Assembly (NCBI GenBank): GCA_023614405.1
Contig: CM042684.1
Location: forward strand, 535,540,682 to 535,604,681
Length of the DNA stretch: 64,000 nucleotides
Source of the DNA: Avena insularis
Lineage: Eukaryota; Streptophyta; Magnoliopsida; Poales; Poaceae
Direction: 5' to 3'
Shown: positions 12,511-24,342 of the stretch, one piece after another
Layout: the number at the start of each line of letters is the position of its first letter
How positions within the stretch are numbered: position 1 is the stretch's first letter
The notes under the pieces: model-generated
What the model saw: only the letters and a program-made list of their open reading frames with translations
What the model was told of the DNA's origin: nothing
Databases searched by the model: none
Program-made: the position numbers and the translations under genes

Positions 12511-14357
12511 GTGTGTTATTTTCATGAACCACAACTACAGTCATTGCATGTGTGTTCTTCTAAACAAACCACACATGGATCCACCAGTGTCATTGCATGT
12601 GTGTTCTTCTCATGAACCACAACCAGTGTCATTGCATGTATATTCTTCTCACAAACCAAACAAGGCTCCACCAGTGTCATTGAATGTGTGTTCTTGTCAT
12701 GAACCACAGCCCGTGTCATTGGATTATGTTCTTCTCACAAACCACATAAGTATCCAGTATATCATTGCATTTCTGTTCTTCTCACAAACCACACATGGAT
12801 CCACCAGTGTCATTGGATGCGTGTTCTTCTCATGAACCACACATGGATCCACTAGTGTCATTGCATGTCTGTTCCTCTAAGCAAACCACACATGGATGCA
12901 CCTAGTGTGATTGCATGTACATTCTTTTCAGAACCACAACTAGAGTCATTGCATGTGTGTTCTTCTAAACAAATCACACATGGATCCACCGAGTGTCATT
13001 GCATGTATGTTCCTCTAAACAAACCACACATGGATCCACCTGGTGTGATTGCATGTTTGTTCTTTTCACAAACCACACATGGATCCACCAGTGTCATTGC
13101 ATTTGTGTTCTTTTCATGAACCATAACTAGAGTCATTGCATGTGTGCTCTTCTAAATAAACCACACATGGAACCACCTAGTGTGATTCCATGTCTGTTCT
13201 TTTCACAAACCACACATGGATCCACCAGTGTCATTGCATTGTGTTCTTTTCATGAACCACACATGGATACACCAGTGTCATTGCATGTGTGTACTTTTCA
13301 TGAACCACAGCTAGAGTGATTGAATGTCTGTTCTTTGACAAACCACACATGGATCCACTAGTGTCATTGCATGTGTGTTCTTTTCATGAACCACAACTAG
13401 AGTCATTGCATGTGTGTTCTTCTAAAGAAACCACACATGGATCCACCTAGTGTCATTGCATGTGTGTTCCTCAAAACAAACCACACATGGATCCACCTTG
13501 TGTGATTGCATGTCTGTTCTTTTCACAAACCACACATGGATCCACCAGTGTCATTGCATGTGTGTTATTTTCATGAACCACAACTACAGTCATTGCATGT
13601 GTGTTCTTCTAAACAAACCACACATGGATCCACCAGTGTCATTGCATGTGTGTTCTTCTCATGAACCACAACCAGTGTCATAGCATGTATATTGTTCTCA
13701 CAAACGACACAAGGATCCACCAGTGTCATTACATGTGTGTTCTTCTCATGAACCACAGCCAGTGTCATTGGATTCTGTTCTTCTCACAAACCACATAAGT
13801 ATCCACCAGTGTCATTGCATGTATGTTCTTCTCACAAACCACACATGGATCCACCAGTGTCATTGGATGCGTGTTCTTCTCATGAACCACACATGGATCC
13901 ACTAGTGTCATTGCATGTATGTTCCTCTAAACAAACCACACATGGATCCACCTAGTGTGATTGCATGTCTGTTCTTTTCATGAACCACAACTAGAGTCAT
14001 TGCATGTGTGTTCTTCTAAACAAATCACACATGGATCCACCCAGTGTCATTGCATGTCTGTTCCTCTAAACAAACCACACATGGATCCACCTGGTGTGAT
14101 TGCATGTTTGTTCTTTTCAGAAACAACACATGGATCCACCAGTGTCATTGCATGTGTGTTCTTTTCATGAACCATAACTAGAGTCATTGCATGTGTGCTC
14201 TTCTAAATAAACCACACATGGATCCACCTAGTGTGATTGCATGTCTGTTCTTTTCACAAACCACACATGGATCCTCCAGTGTCATTGCATTGTGTTCTCT
14301 TCATGAACCACACATGGATACACCAGTGTCATTGCATGTGTGTTCTTTTCATGAACC
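12511..14357. repeat. Higher-order repeat copy A4 (truncated)
   Basis: Markers at 12511 and 13560 (spacing 1049 bp), so this copy shares the shortened form of A3 and probably arose from it by a recent duplication. It is cut at 14357 in mid-unit (…TTTTCATGAACC) by the element starting at 14358. Confidence 0.82.
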
Positions 14358-14359
14358 TG

Positions 14360-14394
14360 TCACATCCCAAGATTTTCCAAATCTTGTAATGTGA
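14360..14394 (+). other. Hairpin at the LTR start
   Basis: Two nested inverted repeats begin at the third base of the LTR: TCACAT (14360-14365) pairs with ATGTGA (14389-14394), and CAAGATTT (14368-14375) pairs with AAATCTTG (14379-14386), leaving a 3-nt TCC loop and a 2-by-2 internal mismatch. All 14 base pairs are preserved in the second copy at 60081-60115. Confidence 0.85.
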
Positions 14395-15499
14395 AAAATA
14401 AATAAACAAAATAAACTTTTGTTGAAAATCAGGGTGAAAAGAAACTTTTGTTTCTAAAAGGAGACTTAAAATCCCATCTTGAACAAACTTTGGCAGAAGT
14501 TTGAATTCAACAAATTCAAATCAAGGGAAATGCATTCCTCAATGAATGTATCTGGAAATTTGAACATTTGGAAAGTAATCCAAAACCCTAAACCCTAATG
14601 GAAGGAAATCATTTTCCAAAGTATCTCCAAATCCATGGATTTGATCCATACCAAGTTGATCAACAAATAATCACAAAGGATCAAGAAAGACCTTAGAGAT
14701 TGGTTTCACTCAATTTGGAACCATAAGCAAAATCTTGTGAATATAATAAGATAAGGAAATTGAATTTCCAAAGACAATAAAGCCCATACCCTTTGGTGAA
14801 CAAATAATCCTAAAGGGATTTATAAAGATAAAACATTTATCAAAGGAAAAATAAATTGTTTTGGAAATACAAATTTAGATCTTTTAATAAAAGACTTTGG
14901 TTTCAAATGAAAAGATAAGCCAAATTAATTCTGGCCAAACTTTTGAAATAAAATATTTTGTTTTGATAAAATGAGTAAAGGTTTATTTAAATAAAATAAA
15001 AGGATAAAGAATATTCCAAAATAAAATAAAATGGCAATAACCATTCTATCCCTATCTTAATAAGGACAATTCTCTAAATAAGAATACATGAGAAAATGAT
15101 ATTTGGAATTCACCCAAGTGGAATAAAAGTTGTTTAATCAACTTAAATAAAATAAAACCTCCAAATAAAAATTTGGGAATTAAAACTATATTAAATTCCA
15201 TTGGAATTAAAACAAATACCCAATCTTAAATGATTAATAAATCATATTAGAATACTTTCCAAATAATTCAAGATGAATTATTTGAACCAACTAAACAAAT
15301 AAAAACCTACTGAAAGGAATTGGGAAGTTTAAAGAATTTAAATGGAAATTTTGTTAAATAAATCAAACCCTATTTTATTAAATAACTAAAGATCCATTTT
15401 ATTTAATTATTGAATGGATCCTAAAATGAATAAAAATATTATTTTATTTTGAAATTTGGATTATGTTGATAAACAGAACCAAATTCAAAGTACAAAATT

Positions 15500-15540
15500 G
15501 TTTGAATTGTTTGAATGGTTTGAATGGTTTGAATGCTTGA
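15500..15540 (+). repeat. Short tandem repeat (TTTGAATGG-like)
   Basis: Four to five copies of a 9-10 bp motif (TTTGAATTG, TTTGAATGG) lie just upstream of the GC-rich part of the solo LTR. The second family member has only a loosely similar TTTGATTTG stretch near 60915-60960. Confidence 0.7.
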
Positions 15541-16255
15541 ATAATTGATTGAATTTCAAAACAGAAAAATAGAAATAGAAAAGGAAAAAGTTTTAAACAG
15601 AAAAAAATAAGAAAAAGGACATGATTAGCAGGCGAAGCATTACCAGTACTCCCTCCCCGAAGGAAAACATTTTGCACCCAGATTCTGACCCGCTAAGTCC
15701 CTGACCAGTGGACCCTCCCCCTTGTTTCTTTTCCCACTGACCAACCGACCCCACCTGAGCGAACCGTTTTTCTTTACCGCAGAAAGAACCCACTCAGTCA
15801 CAGACAGCCTGGACCCACTTCTCCTTTCCCTCTTTCGCTGACGAGACGACCCCACGCAGCCAGCTCATCGTCTTCAACCCCCGCGATGACCACGTCCTCT
15901 CCTCGCTGCCGTTGCTGTCTTCAATCCCCGCGATCAATTTGCAGTAATTCCATGTTAAACCTCGAGCGATCATGCCCTTTTAAGCGCCTGCGTCTTCTCT
16001 CCCTTTTCCCCCAAACGCCTCACCCTAGCGTGCCCCCGGGCCGCCCAATTCTTCTCTGCACTACCGCTATCTCCGGCGAGCCCCGCGAGCAATTCCGGCC
16101 AACTCCGACGACCCCTCTGCCTCTACTTCACGCGAGTGAACTCCTCTCGACCTCACGCATCTCCTAGTACTCCTGGTTCGTGCGCGCACGAGCATCGACA
16201 ACGACGACCTGCGGCGTGTCTTGGCCGTCGCCATTTGCTCCGTCAAGCAATCCAG

Positions 16256-16345
16256 GTAAACACCGACCACCTCGCGCCTTCTAGAATCACGCACACAGCA
16301 TCGCCTTGCTCTTGCGCATCTGAACTTGCTCCTGTCTTGCCTTAG
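16256..16345 (+). other. Intron-like segment 1 in the LTR (GTAAAC...CCTTAG)
   Basis: A 90-bp GT...AG interval: the donor context is CCAG|GTAAAC and the acceptor is a pyrimidine-rich stretch ending TTGCCTTAG. The equivalent place in the second copy (61554-61642) has an 89-bp interval with CTG|GTAAGC and TTTGCCTTAG, although the sequence between differs. Conservation of the ends and length suggests a spliced leader, on the plus strand. This is inference without transcript data. Confidence 0.4.
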
Positions 16346-16629
16346 GGCGATCTGCAGCGACGACTCCGACTGTCGCCACCGTCTGCACCTTACTCCGACG
16401 AGCTCCACAGGTAGTTTCCGACCGTCCCGCGCCCTCTCGTTCACACACACAACTCTGCCTTGATCTTACGCTTCTAACACTGCCCTCTTTACGCTTCGGG
16501 GTGAACCACGAGTCGACTTGATCACGACCACGCAGCAAGCGACGCCAGAGAACTCCGACGAGCAATCCTGCGTTCCGTGCGCCCTCGACGAGATACAGCC
16601 ACGTTGAGCTTCCCTGCGTCTGCGAACCG

Positions 16630-17740
16630 GTGAGCCTCTTCCTTTCTCGCTCACCTCCTGTAGCAACGCCGCCAGCGCGCCGCTTTCCGTCTATGGTCGA
16701 GCACTTACGACCATTCGATTTAGATCGAGCGAATAGGATAGATCCACTTAATCGCGAATGGGTGCGCTCTGGTGACCGTGCGATCTAACTAGATCCAACA
16801 CACCGCAACGCTGATCCGCGCGAACCGGTACCGTCCAGTAGAATGCTGTCGCGTGTCACCTATTTGGTTTAAAAACAGATTTGTTTGCAAACTTCAAACC
16901 CTTGTATCTCTAGATCCACACGTCCAAAAAATACAAATTTTATGTCGTTGGATTCAGGAGAACAAGCCCTAACCAACCCTACCCTTAGTTTAGCAAATAG
17001 TATTTGTTAGATTGGTTGATTATGCAGAAACTTTTGATTGCTTGCTAAGATTAGAAAATTGTTTAAAAATGATTTTTGGGTTAAAACCTTTACAAAATGG
17101 TTTGTTGTGACCTTACTGACCCTAGGAACCAAACCTTGTCTTGGAAAATGAATTTGGAAAAGTCTAGAATGGATTAATTGGTTTAGTCCATTTCTAGCTA
17201 ATTAAAACTATGGTTTTGTTTATGAAAATGTTTTTGAGTAAAAATTTTGAGAAAATGGTTTGACCAAACCTATTGACTAAAACACCAAGTTTTGCAATAG
17301 CAACTCATTGGTGAAAAAAAATAAGGAATCTTTGATTTAAAACCATTTCTAGTCAAATAGAAATGTGGTTTTTATTAAAAATGGTTTTGGAAGAAAACCT
17401 TTGGAAAATGTTTTGTTTTAAACTCACTAACCCCAAACCCCAAGTTTTGTGATTGAAAACATACTTGGTGAACCCTATAGGTTAATGCCCTAGTAAAATG
17501 ATACTTTGTTTTGAAAATGGTTTTGAAGTGAAACCTTTTGCAAATGACTTTGCCATTTTGGTAAATGACCAATTTGGAACCTACAAAGTTTAGAAGCCTA
17601 GTGGAGACCATCCTTACAATAGAACCAACCTTTGCATGCTTATGCATGACTTAGATCCCATTACTTTGTGTGTGAGAAAATGTTTGTTTGACTTTGGTTT
17701 GGAATGTGAATTGAATTGTGTTTGCTTGATTGACTTGTAG
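16630..17740 (+). other. Intron-like segment 2 in the LTR (GTGAGC...TTGTAG)
   Basis: A candidate donor CCG|GTGAGC ends the GC-rich part; 1.1 kb of AT-rich sequence follows, ending in TTGCTTGATTGACTTGTAG. The second copy has ACG|GTGAGC and the same acceptor block at 61777-62968. GC-rich exon followed by AT-rich intron is typical of grass genes. Downstream, both copies share GAGACTAG...AAGATCAAGGAGTGAACC, then AAAAGGCAAGT, which could be a GC-type donor. Confidence 0.35.
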
Positions 17741-18614
17741 TGAAGTGTGAGACTAGAAAGATCAAGGAGTGAACCTATACCCTCTACCAAAAGGCAAGTG
17801 ATGCTTCATATCTTTGTCCCATTATTTTCACTATGCATTAGTGTTTTTGCTAAGTAAAAGTTGCATGGATTTTGTTTTGCTAAGTATAGACTTTGCTATA
17901 GGAAAACCTAGTAGATGAATCCTTAGTAGGATTTTTCCTAAGTTAGGAATCCTATTACTACCAAGCTTAGCCTAGCTAATAGAAAACCTGGTGGAATATA
18001 TATTCATACTATGGAAAATTTCTAAGTCCGAGGACTTATGTTTTCTTAATAAAACAACTAAGTCAATGAATCACACAGGTGGAATGGGACTTGCTTGGTG
18101 GTTTTTGGTTGAGTGGTTCACAAGGCCCATGTTTATGGTTTACCTTAGTGTATCTCACTTGTGGATGGCCACCCAGGAACAAAGAGATTTGAGATGTCAA
18201 ATGTTGAGAAGCTTCAAGTGCAACCACTTGGCAATATGGGCTCTGCCATGATCATATAGGTTGCAAGAACTTAGCCATATGGACAGTTGGTGGTAGTGTT
18301 TGATAGGTTGGAGCGCGTCCATGATGGTCTAAGGAAAAGCTTCTGAAAGATCTTGTCTTGGGAAACCAAGTCTTGTGGGGAAAGTGCACCACCTCTACAG
18401 AGTGAAAAATCTAAGTACTTAGCCATGTCCCTGGTAAAGGACAATTTGAGCATCAAGACATGGAAGCAATCAAGAATCTCATCACTCCAATTTCTAAATT
18501 AAAACTTGTGGGTGAACAAGGGTTGTGTGAATTCTTCAATCTTTGATGGAGAGATGGCTTGGTACAAGGATCTTGAAATCTTTGATTGAGGAAAAAATAA
18601 TTTTTGCCAAGCAA

Positions 18615-18676
18615 ATCTTCAGTCTTTGATTGGTAGATGCCCTGAGTGGATCTTCAGTCTTTGATTGGTAGATGCC
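18615..18676 (+). repeat. 35-bp tandem duplication in the solo LTR
   Basis: The sequence ATCTTCAGTCTTTGATTGG followed by TAGATGCC occurs at 18615-18641 and again at 18650-18676. Similar TTTTTGCCAA-CAAA flanks lie on both outer sides. It looks like a small local duplication private to this copy. Confidence 0.85.
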
Positions 18677-19169
18677 TTGGGAAAGTTTTTGCCAAACAAA
18701 AACTTAGTGTTTTCAAAATGTTAGGGAAAAATCTATTTTGAGCAATGCAAGCCTCAACTCCACTTAGCCAAATGCATATAGATGATAGACTCCACTATAC
18801 TAGCAAAGTATCACTTGCCAATACAATTCAAATGTATTGACCCTTGTGGCTGTAACTTGTAATGTTGCAGGTTTGATTGATTTTAGTGAAGATTGATTGA
18901 TTAGGATTACAAAGTCTACAACCAACATCTGCCTGTGGCACTTTGAAGATGAAGGACCCCATGCTTATAGTTATTCCGCTGTAATGTAATGTAAATAGAA
19001 AATGAGCTATGTTTGATGTAATAGAATTATGTTATTCCTGGTTATAAAGTTATATTATGACCTTTGTTTCTTGATATTACATCTAAACTGTGGATGCTAG
19101 CTATTGATCCAGGGACTAGCATTGTAAACACAGGGGGCTCAAATCTTATTAAAGGTTGGGGACCTTACA

Positions 19170-20156
19170 GTCATTGCATGTGTGTTCTCTTCAGAGACCA
19201 CACATGGATCCACCAGTGTCATTGCATGTGTGTTCTTTTTACTAACAACAACCAGAGTCATTGAAATGTGTGTTCTTTTCACATACCACATATGGATCCA
19301 CTAGTGTTATTGCATGTCTGTTCTTTTCACATTCCACCTATGGATCCACCAGTTTCATTACATGTGTGCTCTTTTTACTAACAACAGCCAAAGTCATTGC
19401 ATGTGTGTTCTCTTCAGAGACCACACATGGATCCAGCAGTGTCATTGCATGTGTGTCCTTTTTACTAACAACAACCAGAGTTATTGAAATGTGTGTTCTC
19501 TTCAGAGACCACACATGGATCCAATAGTGTCATTGCATGTGTGTTCTTTTTACTAACAACAACTGGAGTCATTGAAATGTGTTTTCTTTTCACATACCAC
19601 ATATGGATCCACCAGTGTCATTGCATGTGTGCTCCTTTCAGAATCCACCTATGGATCCACTAGTGTCATTGCATGTGTCCTCTTTTTACTAACAACAACC
19701 AGAGTCATTGCATGTGTGTTCTCTTTAGAGACCACACATGGATCCACCAGTGTCATTGCATGTGTGTTCTGTTTACTAGCAACAACCAAAGTCATTGAAA
19801 TGTGTGTTCTCTTTAGAGACCACACATGGATCCACCAGTGTCATCGCATGTGTGTTCTTTTCACTAACAACATCCAGAGTCATTTCATGTGTGTTCTTTT
19901 CACATACCACATATGGATCCACCAGTGTCATTGCATGTGTGTTCTTTTTACTAACAACAACTAGAGTCATTTCATGTGTGTTCTTTTGACATACCACATA
20001 TGGATCCACCAGAGTCATCGAAATGTGTGTTCTCTTTAGAGAACACACATGGATCCACCAGTGTCATTGCATGTGTGTTCTTTTCACTAACAACAACCAG
20101 AGTCATTTCATGTGTGTTCTTTTCACATACCACATATGGATCCACTAGTGTCATTG
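19170..20156. repeat. Satellite array B, left segment
   Basis: About 1 kb of the same satellite, but with array-B middle boxes only: CAGAGACC or TAGAGACC, CACATACC, CACATTCC or AGAATCC, and the 39-bp form with ACTAACAACAACCAGA. It starts in phase (GTCATTGCATG) directly after the solo LTR and ends GTGTCATTG at the next element. The sequence resumes as CATTGCATGTGTG at 29388, so this segment and the 30-kb segment to the right were one array before insertion. Confidence 0.96.
20152..20156. repeat. Target site duplication CATTG (left copy)
   Basis: CATTG immediately precedes the TGTAACACC edge and recurs at 29388-29392 right after the GCTACA edge. Joining the flanks restores a normal satellite unit (GTGTCATTGCATG), which proves a single insertion event. 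Confidence 0.95.
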
Positions 20157-23100
20157 TGTAACACCCTCATATCGGCCCTATGCAAGTTTTAGCGATTTCC
20201 GCCAAACCCGCATTGAAACGGTTCAAAGATGCCCACCGGGCACTTGCGTGCGGGTGGAAAACAAAGTAATAACATTACACAGTAGTCCACGATGGAACCC
20301 ACAGAACATATATATACAACAACGACTCCATGAGTCAAGAATATAGATATACAATACAAAGATCCAAATCACCTCGAAAATGATACAACGTCCAAGTACG
20401 GACAAGATGTAAATGGGGCTAAGAGCCCTGAAGAATAACCAATGGCGTCCATAACCCTTCCCAGGCCAAGCCGGAAGGGTAACCCTGCTAACGACGTCGA
20501 TCTCAAACCTGCTAAAACAAAAGGGGTGCTGAAAAAGGGCAAAGGAAAAAGACGATCGTTAGTACTGAGGCTAGTACACGGTGAGGCTAGAATTCGGCGG
20601 CTCTCGCCTACATAGGTATGGTGGACTAAAGCGACAGCGCAGCATGCACTAAACAACCTATAGAGACTCGATAAACTGTCGGCTATTAGAGAAAGATAAG
20701 AAAGACCTATTCGGAACCAACCTTATACTAACACCAATCATACCCATCCTGGTATTTCCCCCCCTCGAGACCAAACGAGGAAGTCAAACCGAGGAACTCA
20801 AACAGTTGGTAGTTTTATTCATTCCATTATAGTTGAAGCACTTACTAGTCAGATATAGATAGCATGAGTCATCCTGATAGCATAAGTAGTGGGCAGTTCT
20901 AGTTAACCGTTTCGTTGTAGTTGCAGTACTTACTAGTCAGATACAATTAGCATGTGACATCCCAAACCCAGCCGTTGTTGGCACTTTTATTTCATTCCAT
21001 TGGAGTTGCGATACTTACTAGGCAGGTATAACATGACACGATACACCCTAGTTCCATCAGTTGTTGGCACTTTTATTATCCATTTCATTGTAGTAAAGCT
21101 GATTACTAGTCACATATTAAGTCAAATTCATAGCACTATGATCGAGATACTGTGCTCCAAGTCATCCATAACCGCGGACACGGCTTTCAGAAAGATTTAC
21201 CCTGCAAGGGTGCACAAATAACAACACACACACGATCAACCTCGGAAAAACCAAATCCAAACCCAACACGGCTTTCACGACAAAGCAATCACAGGATTCA
21301 TAAAATATTTCAGGGGGCCACCCCAGTAAGCTACCCGCAACAAAGTTGGCCGGCTCCGGAATGGACCCAGGGTTTGCGAGAACGGATGTAAACGACTTGG
21401 AACCCGAAAGTGTGACTAGGCTTGTCGATACCGCGAAATCGTGCCACGATCCAAAATAGTACAGGTGCTCCACGCACAATCGTAAATAAAGTAGTAAAGC
21501 ATGGCATAAGTACAGGATAGTAATAAAACCCCAAACTAGTTTGTGGCCCCAAGAAATAAGAAATGAATCAAGCTCTGACTAAGGGGGATTCATAGACTCT
21601 CCCGGATGTGGATAGTGCGAATAGTCAAGGAAGAGGTATCAAGTACTCGGGGCCTACGGGACACAAGTGGACATGAAAAACCAAATAGCATATATTGCCC
21701 ATCGGTGCCTCTTTCATTAGTTATCACAACAATTGAATAGTTGTATTTAAAGTCATGATCATCTCCACCATAAAGCATATGACAACATTCCAACAACTGT
21801 GTGGTACTTCACGACACGGATTGCACTGAAAGCAAGCTCACGACTTCGCAAGACCATCTATCTACCAAAAAACTGGTAATAGGAGGTGTCCAAGCCAATA
21901 TAACGGCTGTAGGAATATATCTGGTACGGAACACTAAAGCATCGAGACACGGATAGCAATAGATCAACAGGAGGAAATAAAGACTATAAATGCAAAATAG
22001 GTAGAAGGGGGAGGGATGCTCGCCTGGGAAACACTGCCGAAGGTTCATATCCGGAGAACTTGTCGATACTCGCATCAACTCGCCTAATCCGCGAACAAGC
22101 AAACACTAGAAGAAACACCGGATGCAATATTTAATAATACGGCAGAAGATTCGGCATGATTGTGATATGATGCATGGCATGTCGAAGATGCGGTGCAATT
22201 AGACAGTATTAAGCAGAACCGGGGTCCCGACAAATAATTATATGGTTCAAGTTATTTATCTACCCCGCAAATTAAATGTTGTATTGAAAAGACAAACACG
22301 GCATCGGTTCGCTACACCAATTTAAATGGGGGCCATAGGAGACAAATATATCCCTCATATGGTCTCCATATTTAATTATCAAGTGAATCGGCATAATGCC
22401 CCCAAACCACAAAATATGTATGCGATATGAACAATTTAATATGCAAAAAGATATACATCTTATATTATAAAAATAGGGGGTCTCGGATAGGGTCATACAT
22501 CAAGGTCCAAGATCTTGGGGCTCGGAGGGTTCGGGTTCAGGCTCCGGATCGGTCTCGACTCGAACAAGGCTCCAGGATCCATGCGGAGATCTTGGCGAAA
22601 ATTAAACAAAGATCTTCACGCCGGTACTTTTCGGTGGCATCGTAACCGCACGGTCGTCATCCAAGCCACAATCCACTCATAGATCATCCGGATAGATCTT
22701 AGGGGGCCACTGTGCCATCATAGGTACATCACATCGTCAGGACGCGAGCACAGGACACAAGAATAAAACGCAGGTTAGGATCAAAGTACTACGAGGCAAC
22801 ATATCCCGAGCAGACATATTAGGGCCAACGAAGATCCAACATCGGCTTGGTCAATACTTGGCACGGGGTGGAACAGGGCATCCCGCCAGGCCGCGAGGTC
22901 ACTTTGCAGGAGAACAACGACCGCGCGTGGCACGACGCGACTTGCTGTAGCTGGTACCGGTCGGAGCAAGGCACCAGAGCAGCTAGCGGCGTGGTGTTGT
23001 TGACGTGCTTGAACGGCTAGCGCACGAGGTTAGAGGAGGTCCTGGCCGTCAGAGAACAGAGGGCGACCTCGGTTGAGGATGTCCAGCGGAAGACGGTCGA

Positions 23101-24342
23101 GGGCGAGCTTGGCGACGTGGCACGTGCAGCTGAGGCAGTCCAGGTCAGCATCCAGGTGTGGAGCTGAGGAAGGAGGGTCGACAAGGAGGCACCGGGATGG
23201 CCCGGTGTCGCAATAGAGAGAGGGAGGAGAGGCCGGCTCGGGGTAGCCGTGCAGGGGACGATGAGGAGACGGTCTCCGGTGATCGGCAGAACAGGGCAGT
23301 GAGGACGAGGCCGACAGCAGGGATGGGCGGTGCTCGCGCCGGGAGGCATCCATGGCGAGGAAGGGTGACCGCAGTGGCTGGAACAGGGAGCCAGGGCGGC
23401 TTGAGGCGGGCTAGGCTCGGTTGGTGAGCAGAGGGCGCCCGCGGCGGCCGTTGCTCGCTAAGAGGCCAGAGGCGACACGCGGAGGAAGGGCGCGGGAGGC
23501 TCGGTGTCGACCACGGCAGCGGCATGTCTCCGTGACGCGGCAGGGCGAGATGGCCGGGCGCGGCGTGCTTGGCTCGACAAGCCAGGTCATTGGTCGCGGA
23601 GGAGGGCACTGAGGACGCTGGCGAGGCTCGGTGAGGAGTGGATCGAGGCAGGGCGAGCGAGCGGGGTTGGGGCAGGGGTCGCATGAGGAGAGAGATGGGG
23701 ATCGCGGGGGCAGTTGGTGGCGATCGACACGATCGGGGGAGAGGATGAGGGTGACGGGTCCGTGCGGGAGCGGTCACTCTGCGAGGTGGGGCCTGGTTGG
23801 GGTGGCGTGCGATAGTGGACGGGGTGAGGTGGCGGGGTGGTCGGTTGGAGGCAGGTGGAGGCGTGACCGGCCAGGTGGTGTGGGGCGTGGTGCGGCCAGC
23901 TGCATGCGGGGTGGGTGCACAGCGCGCGCGTGCGTGCATGTGAGACTAGCGGCGGCGGGTGGGTGGGGATGGGGATTAGGTAGATTTTTAGTCTAGGGTT
24001 TGGGGTGGTTCGATCGGGGTTGTAGGCTGCTAGCTGTTGGGCTTTGGGCCTGGCTTGCGGCCTCCCCTAGAAAAATATTTATTTTATTTTTAGAAAGGAT
24101 TTTATAAATAGTTTTTAGATAAATAAAAGATCCGAAAAAGACAGGGGTTTTGATTTGAATAAAGACGGGGGATATTTTAGAGAACAAAACTAGGATTTTA
24201 GAAAATAGTTTTAGACAAAACATATGCATGATGATGACGATGCTCAAATGCAATGTGGCATGATGACATGAACATGCGGTCATGATGATGCAATGCACAA
24301 AACACCGCGATTTTCTAGTAGTGGTTTTACCGGGATGCTACA
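20157..24342 (-). repeat. 3' LTR (transcription sense) of the LARD-like element
   Basis: It opens TGTAACACCCTCATATCGGC on the plus strand and closes CGGGATGCTACA. A GC- and CpG-rich block (about 22880-23990) lies near the start of the LTR in the sense direction, followed by AT-rich sequence. The 264-codon minus-strand open frame at 23145-23939 is Pro/Ser/Arg-rich and not preserved in the partner LTR, so it is not called a gene. A 19-bp segment present in the other LTR near 26121 is absent here. Confidence 0.93.
24100..24110 (-). promoter_or_regulatory. Candidate TATA box in the LARD-like LTR
   Basis: The minus strand reads TATTTATAAAA just upstream (in sense) of the GC-rich block. The same sequence is kept in the other LTR near 29144-29154. 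Position and conservation suit an LTR promoter, but the region is AT-rich and other TATA-like strings occur nearby. Confidence 0.3.

Larger units (their letters stand above)
5034..14357. repeat. Satellite array A (48/39-bp modular units)
   Basis: About 9.3 kb of uninterrupted tandem repeats. The long unit is about 48 bp: left block GTCATTGCATGTGTGTTCT, a middle box, then CCACACATGGATCCACCAGT with a BamHI site. The short unit is 39 bp and lacks 9 bp of the right block (ends ACAACTAGA or ACAACCAGT). Middle boxes here are CATGAACC, AAACAAACC/AAATAAACC, CACAAACC and a CAGAAACC variant. None of the array-B boxes occurs here. Units with the AAACAAACC box and a CCTAGT end are 1-2 bp longer. Open frames of 60-132 codons on both strands are products of the repeat. 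I do not recognise the family among the wheat-tribe satellites I know (118-bp, 340-bp or GAA types). Confidence 0.97.
14358..19169 (+). mobile_element. Long TG...CA element, probable solo LTR of a large-LTR retrotransposon
   Basis: The 4812-bp insert begins TGTCACATCCCAAGATTTTC and ends GGGGACCTTACA, giving canonical TG...CA LTR edges. No second copy of the start occurs inside, and no primer binding site, polypurine tract or polyprotein is visible, so a single LTR is the simplest reading. LTRs of 4-5 kb are known for Triticeae gypsy-derived large retrotransposon derivatives (Sukkula/Erika-like); the start loosely resembles Sukkula, but I cannot assign a family. Base composition changes along the length: AT-rich to about 15640, GC- and CpG-rich to about 16880, then AT-rich. 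The flanks show no 5-bp duplication (GAACC left, GTCAT right), and the satellite subfamily differs on the two sides. A second copy starts at 60079. Confidence 0.75.

Noticed and set aside
5034..14357. CRISPR-like array (constant blocks with variable boxes)
   Set aside because: The variable boxes are a few recurring 8-10 bp variants, not unique spacers, and the context is a plant genome with LTR retrotransposons.
14358..19169. DNA transposon or helitron
   Set aside because: The ends are TG...CA with only a few bases of inverted symmetry, there is no transposase, and there is no helitron CTRR end. An LTR fits better.
23145..23939. 264-codon Pro/Ser/Arg-rich frame in the LARD-like LTR as a protein gene
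   Set aside because: It lies in GC-rich LTR sequence, and the partner LTR breaks the frame with several indels, so it is not conserved.
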